NCBI GenBank assembly: GCA_021807845.1 | Contig: JAKBCM010000012.1 | Coordinates: 1-15,586 of the forward strand | DNA from: Pseudomonadota bacterium | GTDB taxonomy: Bacteria; Pseudomonadota; Gammaproteobacteria; Legionellales; Legionellaceae | Reading direction: 5' to 3' | Length of the DNA: 15,586 nt | In this document: in pieces, positions 1 through 7,569 of the stretch | Layout of the letters: every line of letters begins with the position of its first letter | Numbering within the stretch: position 1 is the stretch's first letter | Notes under the pieces: generated by a model | Told to the model about the DNA's origin: nothing | The model's input: the letters and a program-made list of their open reading frames with translations, nothing else | Database searches by the model: none | Translations under genes and position numbers: made by a program

Positions 1-1068
1 ACACATCTCAGCCAACGTACGACATCGCTCAGCCTGCACCATCACCAGCTCAGACAGCAAAGGACCTTTGGTGTGATCGATACCTTGTTTCAAAAAATGC
101 CAAGATAAGGCGTCAGCAACACATTCTGGTGGATCACTCTTTTGATAATGTTGGTTTAACCAATTCAGTTTATCATAATTGAAACTGGATACCCCACGAC
201 TCACCTGTTTTAAATCAAAACATTGAATCATTTCTTCGACACTAAAGATTTCTTGATCGCCAAAAGACCAGCCGAGCCTAACCAAATAATTTAAGAGTGC
301 ATGAGGTAAAAATCCCATCTCTTTAAATTGCATCACACTGACCGCCCCATGACGTTTCGATAGGCGCTTACCATCATCCCCTAGAATCATTGGTAAATGA
401 GCAAAAACGGGAATAGGCGCATTAAGGGCTCGAAAAATATTGATTTGTCTTGGCGTATTATTGATGTGATCATCCCCTCTGATCACATGGGTAATCTTCA
501 TATCCCAATCATCAACCACCACCGCAAAATTATAAGTGGGATGCCCATCTGAACGGATTAAAATCAAATCATCCAGTTCTGCATTATCAACATGAATCTC
601 ACCATATACTTCATCATGAAAAGAAACAGCTCCTTGACTGGGATTTTTAAACCGCACCACAAAAGGCGCATCACTCTGAGCTAAATTCTTTTCCCTACAA
701 TGGCCGTCGTATCTTGGTTTTTCTTTATGGGCAAGTTGTGTTTCTCTAAGATGCTCCAGGCGTTCCTTACTACAATCACACCGATAAGCATTCCCAGAAG
801 TGAGCAACCATTCTGCAACACTTTGATAACGAGGATAGCGATCCGTTTGAAAAAAAGGACCTTCATCATAATCTAAACCAAGCCAGTGCATCCCATCAAC
901 AATGGCCTTGACCGATTCTTTGGTTGAACGCTCACTATCTGTGTCTTCAATACGCAAAATAAATTGGCCATGATGGCGCCTTGCAAATAACCAAGCAAAC
1001 AATGCTGTGCGAACACCACCCACATGTAAAAACCCCGTAGGGCTTGGTGCAAAACGAGTTCTAACCAA
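1..1068 (-). CDS. gltX: Glutamyl-tRNA synthetase, C-terminus cut by window edge
   Basis: This enzyme charges tRNA with glutamate in the cytoplasm (class I aminoacyl-tRNA synthetase). The reverse strand is open for 356 codons with no frameshift, and the usual length is about 470, so roughly the last 115 residues (anticodon-binding end) lie outside. The start is TTG at 1068-1066, giving [17 protein letters not shown]: the class I HIGH-type motif is H15-V-G-G and the KMSKS-type motif is KRLSKR at residues 234-239. Cys97, Cys99 and Cys124 sit where the zinc knuckle of the E. coli-type enzyme lies. GGAG at 1079-1076 lies 7 nt before the TTG, and no in-frame ATG there fits as well, which decides the start. 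The gene is divergent from the sensor kinase, 95 nt away. Many gammaproteobacteria of this group have two GluRS-like genes, so GltX1 versus GltX2 is not decided. Confidence 0.96.
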   Translation of the reverse strand, partial: MVRTRFAPSPTGFLHVGGVRTALFAWLFARRHHGQFILRIEDTDSERSTKESVKAIVDGMHWLGLDYDEGPFFQTDRYPRYQSVAEWLLTSGNAYRCDCSKERLEHLRETQLAHKEKPRYDGHCREKNLAQSDAPFVVRFKNPSQGAVSFHDEVYGEIHVDNAELDDLILIRSDGHPTYNFAVVVDDWDMKITHVIRGDDHINNTPRQINIFRALNAPIPVFAHLPMILGDDGKRLSKRHGAVSVMQFKEMGFLPHALLNYLVRLGWSFGDQEIFSVEEMIQCFDLKQVSRGVSSFNYDKLNWLNQHYQKSDPPECVADALSWHFLKQGIDHTKGPLLSELVMVQAERCRTLAEMC

Positions 1069-1092
1069 ATCAATTCTCCAAACAGAGTCATA

Positions 1093-1122
1093 TTGTAAGC
1101 AATCACGAGATAGCGTTATAAT
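1093..1122 (+). promoter_or_regulatory. Candidate sigma-70 promoter of the hybrid kinase
   Basis: A perfect TATAAT lies at 1117-1122, with TTGTAA at 1093-1098 and an 18-nt spacer. It would start transcription about 35 nt upstream of the kinase ATG. The only other sequence between the two divergent genes is the short gltX leader. This is predicted from sequence alone. Confidence 0.45.
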
Positions 1123-1163
1123 AGCCCAATTTGTAATCAACGCAAAGCACAAGAGTCAAAAGC

Positions 1164-3893
1164 ATGCGCGTGAAACATCTTGGGATTAAGCATCAACTAC
1201 GTATGACCACTTTAATCCCAGTATTGCTGGTCGCACTTCTTTTTGCTTTGTTTTACAACGGTCAATTCAATCGAGACTTAAAACAACACTTATCCCATCT
1301 CGGTGAAGCCTATATTCATCAACTTCTGCCTGTTGCACAACTTGCTATTCTTCGTGATGATAACCGCACCCTTCAAGGCCTTATTGAGGCAGCAACCATC
1401 AATCCAGATGTAGAAGCACTCGCATTTTATAATGCCAAAAGACAATTATTAGCTTATCGGGGAGGCAAACACTCACCAAGTAATGCTCTAAACCCTTCCT
1501 TATTCCCAAGAGACTCTATTCAAAGTAAACAATTAAACCCCTATACCATCAATTTTGTAGCACCCATCACGCTACCTAAGTTCAACTTATATTCCATTGC
1601 CCCGTTTAACACTCTAAATAGTTCCAACACCTTTCAAGCCGATGACGTACTCGGCTGGTTATCCATTGATATAGATACAAAATCTATCATCATTCAACGT
1701 TATCAAATGTATATTGTCACTATTTTTATCACGCTATTGGGACTCGTCGTGAGTTTAACCCTTCATTATTTTTTATCTAAAAAAATATATGTTCCTATTC
1801 TTCGTCTGAGACGAAGTATGAATCAAATCTTAAGTAATGAATTTGAGACCAAAATCAAAGTCTCAAGCCCTGGAGAACTAGGTGTGATTGAACAAGGTTC
1901 TGCTCATCTTCAGCAGCAATACTTAAATAACATCAAAGAATTAAATCAACATATCGAAGTAGCCACGGCCGATCTCCAACAAAGTTTAGAATTACTAGAA
2001 GAAAAAAACATCGAACTCTCACTGGATAAAAAGAAAACTGAAGAGAGAAGTCGACAAAAAGCATTGCTCATCGCCAATATGAGTCATGAAATCAGAACCC
2101 CCATGAATGGAGTCATCGGATTCACCAATGTGCTGCTCGAGAGCAAACTTGATCCGTTACAATTAGACTATGTCAAAACCATCAAATCATCAGCAGAAGA
2201 TTTATTGGCCATCATCAATGATATCCTTGATTATTCAAAGATGGACGCAGGAAAATTGCACTTGGATTGTATCCCATTTGATATTCGGGCGTGTATTGAT
2301 GATGTATTAACGCTCATCGCCCCCACCGCGCACAAGAAAGGGATTGATTTGATTCCTGCAACCGCTGTCGATGTCCCCAAAATGATGTTAGGTGATCCGC
2401 TAAGGCTGAAGCAGATCATCAGCAATTTAGTGAGCAATGCCGTAAAATTTACTGAATATGGCTATGTGCTGATCCGAACCAGTATTGAACATGAATCGGA
2501 AAGAGATTATACCCTGTTACTCTCCATTACAGACACAGGGATTGGAATTTCACCAGAGGATCAAACCACCTTATTTACGGCTTTCAATCAGGCAGATACC
2601 AGCATTACCAGACGCTATGGAGGATATGGACTCGGCCTTGTTATTTGTAAAAAACTCGTTGAACACATGCGCGGACGCATTTCACTATCCAGTGAACCTT
2701 ATAAAGGCTCAACCTTTTCTGTGCAAATTAAGCTGGAAAAATTAGCTTCATATGAGTCAGAAAAAAATCACCTTCATCGCTTCTCCCATTTAAATGTGAT
2801 TTGTTTTGATGACAACCCTCTTCATTTAGAAGCCATCTGTAATGGACTTGGATTTTGGGGAATCAATTGTGCGCGGGTGAGTACACAAAGCCAATTAGAG
2901 GAATTATTCAAAAAAACACCGGCCTATGATTTCGCATTCATCAGTATGAATAGAGGTCAGGAAGCACAAATGACTCGCCTTCTGAAGAAACATAGTGTTC
3001 CCACCATTTTCGTCTCAAAGTGGTTGATTCAAGATTATGAAGCCTTAGGCGCACAAGGATTTTTATTCAAACCGCCCAATATGCAAAAATTACATGACAC
3101 CGTAGAGTCCCTATTGAATAAAGTCACATTAACCAAAACAAACAATCATACTGTAGACAAACTCCGCCAAGAGTTGCGCGTGTTAAACCCCGTTCTTCTT
3201 GTGGCAGAAGATAACCCTGTTAATCGTATGCTTTTACACTCTTTGTTTCATGAGAAAGCGAGCATTGAAACCGTCAATGATGGCAAACAAGCTGTAGCCA
3301 TCTGCAATCATAAACACTTTAATGCCATTTTATTAGACTTAGAAATGCCTATTCTAAATGGCCTAGAAGCAGCAAGCCTCATCCATCAAGAGTCTATCTT
3401 AAACAAAAATACCCCTATTATTTTAATCAGTGCAAATAACTGTGATTTAAATTCCGATCTCTTCTCTAAGGCTGGGATCCATCTTTGTCTGCAAAAGCCT
3501 ATTGATGAAGAAAGTTTGCTTCGTCATATCCTCACGATTGTCACTAAAGCAAAAACAAGCTCTATCGATTGGTCAACATGTGTACAAAAATTATCAGGGA
3601 ATGAGGCTCTCGCTACTGAATTTCTGACCCGTTTTGTTCAAGAATTAAGAAAAAATCGTGAGGAATTTCTACAATTAATGCACCACCAGCAGCTAGAAGA
3701 TATTGAGCATTTGGCACATAAGCTTCATGGTGCTTGTTGTTTCTGTGGCGTTCCAACCTTGCAATACCACGTGGCTAATGTGGAAAAAATAGCGAGGAAC
3801 TCAGAGAGCTGTGAATCATTACAAACGGCATTTGCTGAACTTATCCAAAGCATTGACGAAGTACTTCTAGAATATGAAAATTCATATGTCTAA
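1164..3893 (+). CDS. letS: Hybrid sensor histidine kinase, LetS/BarA/GacS family
   Basis: This is a 909-residue inner-membrane tripartite sensor kinase. By family it phosphorylates a GacA/LetA/UvrY-type response regulator that drives small RNAs titrating CsrA, switching Legionella from replication to transmission. Visible in order: TM1 (about 14-32), a periplasmic domain, TM2 (about 182-204), HAMP, coiled coil (about 255-295), HisKA with SHEIRTPMNG (H308), HATPase with N-box N421-N425, DTGIGI at 457 and YGLGL, a degenerate receiver (about 545-660), a true receiver with D725 in LLDLEMP, and a C-terminal HPt domain with H852 in LAHKLHG. The relay would be H308 to D725 to H852. The start is ATG at 1164 with AAGAG at 1151-1155; the downstream GTG at 1170 is too far from it. 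LetS is preferred over other hybrid kinases because of domain order, length and the N-terminal KHLGIKHQLR. Confidence 0.9.
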   Translation: MRVKHLGIKHQLRMTTLIPVLLVALLFALFYNGQFNRDLKQHLSHLGEAYIHQLLPVAQLAILRDDNRTLQGLIEAATINPDVEALAFYNAKRQLLAYRGGKHSPSNALNPSLFPRDSIQSKQLNPYTINFVAPITLPKFNLYSIAPFNTLNSSNTFQADDVLGWLSIDIDTKSIIIQRYQMYIVTIFITLLGLVVSLTLHYFLSKKIYVPILRLRRSMNQILSNEFETKIKVSSPGELGVIEQGSAHLQQQYLNNIKELNQHIEVATADLQQSLELLEEKNIELSLDKKKTEERSRQKALLIANMSHEIRTPMNGVIGFTNVLLESKLDPLQLDYVKTIKSSAEDLLAIINDILDYSKMDAGKLHLDCIPFDIRACIDDVLTLIAPTAHKKGIDLIPATAVDVPKMMLGDPLRLKQIISNLVSNAVKFTEYGYVLIRTSIEHESERDYTLLLSITDTGIGISPEDQTTLFTAFNQADTSITRRYGGYGLGLVICKKLVEHMRGRISLSSEPYKGSTFSVQIKLEKLASYESEKNHLHRFSHLNVICFDDNPLHLEAICNGLGFWGINCARVSTQSQLEELFKKTPAYDFAFISMNRGQEAQMTRLLKKHSVPTIFVSKWLIQDYEALGAQGFLFKPPNMQKLHDTVESLLNKVTLTKTNNHTVDKLRQELRVLNPVLLVAEDNPVNRMLLHSLFHEKASIETVNDGKQAVAICNHKHFNAILLDLEMPILNGLEAASLIHQESILNKNTPIILISANNCDLNSDLFSKAGIHLCLQKPIDEESLLRHILTIVTKAKTSSIDWSTCVQKLSGNEALATEFLTRFVQELRKNREEFLQLMHHQQLEDIEHLAHKLHGACCFCGVPTLQYHVANVEKIARNSESCESLQTAFAELIQSIDEVLLEYENSYV

Positions 3894-3970
3894 CACTCGA
3901 CTTTATGACTTTTTTGAAAACGGCAAAAATAAAACGACTTATTGAAAATAATCTCAAAAATTCATCGAAT

Positions 3971-4031
3971 TACCGACGAAAGTCGGTATCCATGTGAACG
4001 GGATGTAGACCCCGTGGTTAAAGCCACGAGG
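3971..4031. repeat. Paired small hairpins, likely dispersed intergenic repeat
   Basis: Two stems lie in the gap between the kinase and the phosphofructokinase. TACCGAC (3971-3977) and GTCGGTA (3982-3988) form a 7-bp stem capped by a GAAA tetraloop. CGTGGT (4013-4018) pairs with GCCACG (4023-4028), including one T-G pair, and extends outward after one mismatch. No T-tract follows either stem, so this is not an intrinsic terminator. The arrangement resembles dispersed REP-like palindromes of intracellular gammaproteobacteria, but that family assignment is inference. Confidence 0.5.
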
Positions 4032-4090
4032 ATTAGTGAAAATTTCATAAAATCGAGTAAAATGAGTGTTGTTTGAAACAAGGAGAGAAG

Positions 4091-5329
4091 ATGTCAGTAA
4101 AAAATGCAATTTATGCACAATCAGGAGGAGTCACCGCAGTCATCAATGCATCTGCTTGCGGCCTGATTGAAACCGCTCGAAAATATCCACAACAAATAGG
4201 CAAAGTATTTGCCGCCCACAATGGCATTCTTGGTGCATTACACGAAGAACTCATAGACACCTCTCTCGAAGATGACAGGAGCATTGCCAAACTACTTCAT
4301 ACCCCATCTGGTGCTTTTGGATCTTGTCGATACAAATTAAAAGATGCCGGCCCCGAATTTTCACGTTTATTGGACGTGTTTAAAGCGCATAATATAGGTT
4401 ATTTTTTTTACAATGGTGGTGGGGACTCACAAGATACGGCAAATAAGGTTGCCAAAATGAGTACGGCCTTAGGATACCCCGTGACAGCCATTGGTATTCC
4501 AAAAACAGTAGATAACGATCTGCCTTTCACCGATACATGTCCTGGATTTGGTTCTGTTGCAAAATATACAGCCATTTCAACCCTGGAAGCCGGATTTGAT
4601 GTTGCATCAATGGCTGCTTCTTCAACAAAGGTCTTTATCCTTGAAGTCATGGGTAGACACGCAGGATGGATTGCAGCAAGTAGTGGCTTAGCTGGTAAAG
4701 AAAAAAACGAACCTCCTCATCTTATTTTGTTTCCTGAAATACCATTCGAACAAGCTCGCTTTTTAGAACGAGTCGCTCAATGTGTTGAGAATTATGGTTA
4801 TTGCGTGGTCGTTGTTTCAGAAGGGATCCGAAATGCACAGGGTCAATTTTTAAGTGAGGCCGGTATTCGCGATGCGTTTGGGCATGCACAACTCGGTGGT
4901 GTTGCACCTATTCTTGCTCAATTGATTAAACAAGAGTTGAATTTCAAATATCATTGGGCCGTGGCCGATTACCTACAACGTGCTGCACGCCACATCGCCT
5001 CACAAGTCGATGTTGAACAAGCTTATGCTTTAGGAAAAGCCGCAGTGGAACTGGCACTAAATGGCCACAATGCCATCATGCCTATCATTGTCCGTGAACA
5101 AGACTTCCCTTATCAATGGTCCATTAGCCACGTTCCCTTATCAGACGTTGCCAATCAAGAAAAAGCAATGCCCCGAGAATATATCAGCGAAGATGGTTTT
5201 GGGATCACTGCCGCTTGTCGCCGCTATCTTGAACCCTTAATCCAAGGAGAAGCATATCCGCCCTACTCTCACGGCTTACCAGATTATGTTCGCCTTAAAA
5301 ATCAACTGATTACAAAAAAGTTAACATAA
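4091..5329 (+). CDS. pfp: Pyrophosphate-dependent 6-phosphofructokinase
   Basis: This is a 412-residue cytoplasmic enzyme that reversibly phosphorylates fructose 6-phosphate using pyrophosphate, acting in both glycolysis and gluconeogenesis. NGGGDSQDTA (residues 108-117) places Asp112 where the ATP-dependent E. coli enzyme has Gly104. PKTVDND (137-143) places Lys138 where E. coli has Gly124. These two substitutions are the accepted marks of PPi use. Asp141 is the expected catalytic base. PGFGSVAKYTA and MGRHAGWIAA are the usual downstream sugar-phosphate motifs. The start is ATG 4091 behind AGGAGAG at 4081-4087. An in-frame TTG at 4073 would put that ribosome site inside the gene and is rejected. 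It follows the kinase in the same direction after 197 nt and converges on the pilins. Confidence 0.93.
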   Translation: MSVKNAIYAQSGGVTAVINASACGLIETARKYPQQIGKVFAAHNGILGALHEELIDTSLEDDRSIAKLLHTPSGAFGSCRYKLKDAGPEFSRLLDVFKAHNIGYFFYNGGGDSQDTANKVAKMSTALGYPVTAIGIPKTVDNDLPFTDTCPGFGSVAKYTAISTLEAGFDVASMAASSTKVFILEVMGRHAGWIAASSGLAGKEKNEPPHLILFPEIPFEQARFLERVAQCVENYGYCVVVVSEGIRNAQGQFLSEAGIRDAFGHAQLGGVAPILAQLIKQELNFKYHWAVADYLQRAARHIASQVDVEQAYALGKAAVELALNGHNAIMPIIVREQDFPYQWSISHVPLSDVANQEKAMPREYISEDGFGITAACRRYLEPLIQGEAYPPYSHGLPDYVRLKNQLITKKLT

Positions 5330-5331
5330 AC

Positions 5332-5404
5332 CCCACATTGCACAGCATAAGGCGTGTTGACAATTACTCTCCCTGCCTACATGCCTTATGCTGCGAAATG
5401 TGGG
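5332..5404. repeat. Long imperfect inverted repeat, 26-bp arms
   Basis: Arms 5332-5357 and 5379-5404 pair at 24 of 26 positions (23 Watson-Crick, one G-T; mismatches at 5340/5396 and 5342/5394) around a 21-nt loop. It begins 2 nt after the phosphofructokinase stop codon and abuts the pilin terminator. No run of T follows on the + strand, so it is not a clear intrinsic terminator for pfp, although it could protect the 3' end of that mRNA. The size and symmetry suggest a palindromic mobile repeat. Confidence 0.7.
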
Positions 5405-5432
5405 ATAAAAAAAGCCGCCATTTAGGCGGCTT
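5405..5432 (-). terminator. Rho-independent terminator of the pilin gene
   Basis: The 8-bp stem AAGCCGCC (5412-5419) / GGCGGCTT (5425-5432) has a 5-nt ATTTA loop. On the minus strand it is followed by seven T residues and AT (complement of 5405-5413). It lies 25 nt beyond the stop codon of the 5457-5864 pilin, so it ends the leftward pilin transcript and separates it from the converging pfp. Confidence 0.88.
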
Positions 5433-5456
5433 AAGAAGTCAATCAAACCTACTTCA

Positions 5457-5864
5457 TTATCGACAACTTGCAGGACGATATTGAGATGCTTCAGTTCCAC
5501 CCGTGCAATCCCAAGTGATATCGCCATTTGCAGTTAATGTAGGAGTGATGATGATGGTCCCACCACCAGCTGCTGCGGTGTATGTGACTGTAATCACCCC
5601 ATTTGCACCAATTGCAAGTGATGCGACATTTACTGTTGCAGCAGGACTGGTATACCCTGTAGCTGCTTGGGTTGCTGGCAGAGCGTTATTTGTTTGAGTT
5701 GTTTCAGCCACAGCAATTTCAGCGGCATCCGCCATTTGCAGTCCTTCTGTAACACGTGCCCTGATGGTGTAGTTTTGGTAAGCAGGAATTGCAATAGCAG
5801 CAAGAATACCAATGATAGCTACTACAATCATCAATTCAATCAGCGTAAAACCTCTCTGTTTCAT
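5457..5864 (-). CDS. pilA: Type IV pilin (major pilin type), copy 1
   Basis: This is a 135-residue type IVa pilin precursor that would be cleaved by PilD and assembled into surface fibres for attachment, twitching or DNA uptake. The leader MKQRG precedes [22 protein letters not shown]; cleavage after Gly5 gives a mature N-terminal Phe with Glu at +5, the canonical assembly residue, followed by the hydrophobic helix. Cys120 and Cys134 would form the C-terminal disulfide loop (WDC ... PASC). The start at 5864 has AAGGGG 6 nt upstream. An in-frame ATG at 5894 is rejected because it falls at the predicted sigma-54 transcription start and would give an abnormal leader. It is paralogous to the pilin at 6017-6427 and lies 152 nt downstream of it with its own promoter and terminator. 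Confidence 0.95.
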   Translation of the reverse strand: MKQRGFTLIELMIVVAIIGILAAIAIPAYQNYTIRARVTEGLQMADAAEIAVAETTQTNNALPATQAATGYTSPAATVNVASLAIGANGVITVTYTAAAGGGTIIITPTLTANGDITWDCTGGTEASQYRPASCR

Positions 5865-5903
5865 AGTAGTCCCCTTAATGATGAACGAGTACATAATGTT
5901 TCA

Positions 5904-5919
5904 TGCAAGTTTGGTGCCA
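5904..5919 (-). promoter_or_regulatory. Sigma-54 (RpoN) promoter of pilin copy 1
   Basis: The minus strand reads TGGCAC-CAAAC-TTGCA, an exact match to the consensus TGGCAC-N5-TTGCA with correct spacing between the -24 GG and -12 GC. The predicted transcription start is near 5893, giving a leader of about 29 nt before ATG 5864. In pseudomonads and relatives pilA is transcribed by RpoN with the enhancer-binding protein PilR; the same control is inferred here. Confidence 0.88.
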
Positions 5920-6016
5920 ACGAAATTAAGACGCATTTCCAACGGTACTACAAAAACCACGAACCTACAACCTGACAAAAATGGTCACTATGTGACAATT
6001 TCAAGAATGAATAGCA

Positions 6017-6427
6017 TTAAGGCCTACAGCTTACCGGACGATATTGAGAAACTAATGTCCCTCCCGTACAGTCCCATTCGACATCTACATTAGGTGTCAA
6101 TGTCGGCGTCAAGATGATGGTCCCATCCCCTGCCAGTGGCGTAAAGCTAATGGTAATCACACCATTCGGTCCAATCACAATTGAATTGACATTTTCAGTG
6201 GCAGCAGGGGTTATATAACCTGTATCTGCTTGTGTGGCTGGGAGCACCCCATTGTTTAAAGCGGTTTCAGAAACGGATAATTTTGCCAAGTTTGCCATGG
6301 CCAAACCTTCTACGACACGAGCCCTGGTGGTGTAATTCAAATATGCTGGGATTGCAATGGCTGCAAGAATCGCAACAATGATCACTACTATCATCAGTTC
6401 AATCAGCGTAAAGCCATGTCGCTTCAT
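6017..6427 (-). CDS. pilA: Type IV pilin, copy 2
   Basis: This is a 136-residue pilin precursor, paralogous along its whole length to the downstream pilin. The leader MKRHG is followed by [22 protein letters not shown] with Glu at mature position 5. Cys120 and Cys134 (WDC ... PVSC) sit in the same places as in copy 1. The middle and the disulfide region diverge (for example SETALNNGVLPATQ versus [14 protein letters not shown]), so the copies are an old duplication and not a recent one. The start at 6427 has AGAGAG just upstream. It is transcribed leftward from its own sigma-54 promoter. I see no clear terminator before copy 1, so read-through into it is possible. Confidence 0.94.
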   Translation of the reverse strand: MKRHGFTLIELMIVVIIVAILAAIAIPAYLNYTTRARVVEGLAMANLAKLSVSETALNNGVLPATQADTGYITPAATENVNSIVIGPNGVITISFTPLAGDGTIILTPTLTPNVDVEWDCTGGTLVSQYRPVSCRP

Positions 6428-6465
6428 CTGACTCTCTTGTTCAACGTAGTCTATACTTAAAAACT

Positions 6466-6481
6466 AGCATAAAAGTTGCCA
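6466..6481 (-). promoter_or_regulatory. Sigma-54 (RpoN) promoter of pilin copy 2
   Basis: The minus strand reads TGGCAA-CTTTT-ATGCT. The invariant -24 GG and -12 GC are present with the required 10-nt gap. It differs from consensus at the last base of the -24 box and two bases of the -12 box, so it is predicted to be weaker than the copy 1 promoter. The transcription start would be near 6455, about 28 nt before the ATG. Confidence 0.75.
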
Positions 6482-6511
6482 AAGTGCTTTCTTCTGTATG
6501 TTCTGGTCTTC

Positions 6512-6571
6512 GTACGGGACGAAAAACACTGTGTTCACGTGCCCGTGAGCGCACTGTTTTTCGTCCCGTAC
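6512..6571. repeat. 60-nt near-perfect hairpin/palindrome
   Basis: Positions 6512-6539 pair with 6544-6571 around the tetraloop TGCC: 25 Watson-Crick pairs, two T-G pairs (6532/6551, 6534/6549) and one mismatch (6529/6554). The outer 17 bp (GTACGGGACGAAAAACA) are perfect. It sits between divergent pilin copy 2 and bolA, about -57 to -116 relative to the predicted pilin start, where a sigma-54 enhancer-binding protein usually binds. It lies upstream of both genes, so it is not a terminator for either. Confidence 0.85.
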
Positions 6572-6642
6572 AAAGTGTGCTGGTATGACAAATCATCAAA
6601 TACTGTGTATCATTCACATACCTTGACACACGCTCACCACTC

Positions 6643-6960
6643 ATGTCACGCCAAGAACAAATCTATCAAGCCATCGCTCGTGCATTAAATCCCGAACATT
6701 TGCTGATTCAGGATGAAACACATCAACACAGTGTCCCCAAAGGATCTGAAACTCATTTTAAAGTGGTTGCGGTTTCTGATCGATTTGCAAACCTAAATCC
6801 TATTGCCCGTCATCGATTGATCAATACCTGCTTAGCAAGTGAGTTTGAGACTGGCTTACATGCATTAAGTTTACACCTATATACCCCTGACGAATGGTTA
6901 AAAAGATCGACTCCTGTTCCTGACTCACCTCTTTGTCAAAAAAGGAAAAAACGTGGCTGA
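6643..6960 (+). CDS. bolA: BolA family protein
   Basis: This is a 105-residue cytoplasmic protein of the BolA family, which partners monothiol glutaredoxin in [2Fe-2S] handling and, in E. coli BolA itself, acts as a stress-induced regulator of morphology. The family core is clear: PKGSETHFKVVAVSDRF (32-48), RHRLI (56-60) and LHALSLHLYTPDEW, with His73 and His78 at the conserved histidines. Pattern and length match E. coli BolA better than IbaG or BolA2 types. No strong ribosome site precedes ATG 6643, so initiation may be weak or leaderless. The 3' end overlaps yjbQ by 8 nt. The C-terminal tail is Lys/Arg-rich (QKRKKRG). Confidence 0.9.
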   Translation: MSRQEQIYQAIARALNPEHLLIQDETHQHSVPKGSETHFKVVAVSDRFANLNPIARHRLINTCLASEFETGLHALSLHLYTPDEWLKRSTPVPDSPLCQKRKKRG

Positions 6961-7393
6961 ATCCGATTCATTGTATTGGCAAAGTTCATGCATCCTCCCG
7001 ATAAAAACGCGTGGCTTTCATTTGATCACGCATGAAATCAATCAAACGATTCTCACCATGCCTTCCATCAAAGTAGGTCTTCTTCATCTTTTTATACAGC
7101 ACACCTCAGCATCTCTTGCCATTAGCGAAAACACCTGTAAAGACGTACCAATGGATTTAGAAACTCACTTCAATCTATTAGCGCCAGATGATAACTCTCT
7201 TTATCGTCATACCTTAGAAGGCTCTGATGATATGCCTGCACACATCAAAAATGTCACCTTAGGCGTAAGCCTCACCATCCCAATTCACATGAATCAATTA
7301 CTCTTAGGCCAATGGCAAGGAATATATTTATGTGAACATCGCAATCATCCCCCTGCTCGAAAAATTGTACTCACAGCCCACGGTAGTTGTTAA
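6953..7393 (+). CDS. yjbQ: YjbQ/UPF0047 family protein
   Basis: This is a 146-residue protein of the YjbQ (UPF0047) family, usually annotated as secondary thiamine-phosphate synthase because members weakly complement thiE loss; the true physiological role is unsettled. Diagnostic motifs are HTSASLAISEN (50-60), DVPMDLETHF, EGSDDMPAHIKN and LGQWQGIYLCEHR, with the conserved Asp/His/Glu residues of the putative metal site. It starts with GTG at 6953 behind AAAGGA (6941-6946, 6-nt spacer), inside the end of bolA, so translation of the two is probably coupled. The length matches the E. coli protein (138). Confidence 0.92.
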   Translation: MAESDSLYWQSSCILPIKTRGFHLITHEINQTILTMPSIKVGLLHLFIQHTSASLAISENTCKDVPMDLETHFNLLAPDDNSLYRHTLEGSDDMPAHIKNVTLGVSLTIPIHMNQLLLGQWQGIYLCEHRNHPPARKIVLTAHGSC

Positions 7394-7427
7394 ACAGTCA
7401 TCATGTCTTTTTGATCACGAATGATTT

Positions 7428-7453
7428 GCATATTATTTTCGCATATTATTTTC
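7428..7453 (+). repeat. 13-bp perfect tandem duplication
   Basis: GCATATTATTTTC occurs twice in succession (7428-7440, 7441-7453) in the 176-nt gap between yjbQ and the next gene. TTTTTGATCA also recurs at 7408-7417 and 7485-7494. The gap has no clear terminator or strong promoter. The duplication may be simple slippage. Confidence 0.6.
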
Positions 7454-7569
7454 TCGTTGATTTATTATTGCCCGTGAGGTATAGTTTTTGATCATTTATT
7501 CTAGTTCATAGACGAATAGAGATAAATAGGGCGCGTGTCAGGTTTGTCAGTCATATAAATAAAGAGACA

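Noticed and set aside
4073..4090. TTG 4073 as the start of the phosphofructokinase
   Set aside because: The AGGAGAG ribosome site lies inside that extension and points to ATG 4091.
5865..5894. Longer pilin start at ATG 5894
   Set aside because: It would place ten residues before the standard leader and coincides with the predicted transcription start; ATG 5864 has a proper ribosome site.
6441..6644. Open frames on both strands through the bolA/pilin gap (also 6476-6688 on +)
   Set aside because: They run through the 60-nt palindrome and the sigma-54 promoter, have no ribosome site and show no protein-like composition.
7428..7453. Tandem 13-mer as the start of a CRISPR or iteron array
   Set aside because: There are only two abutting copies with no spacers and no cas or replication gene nearby.
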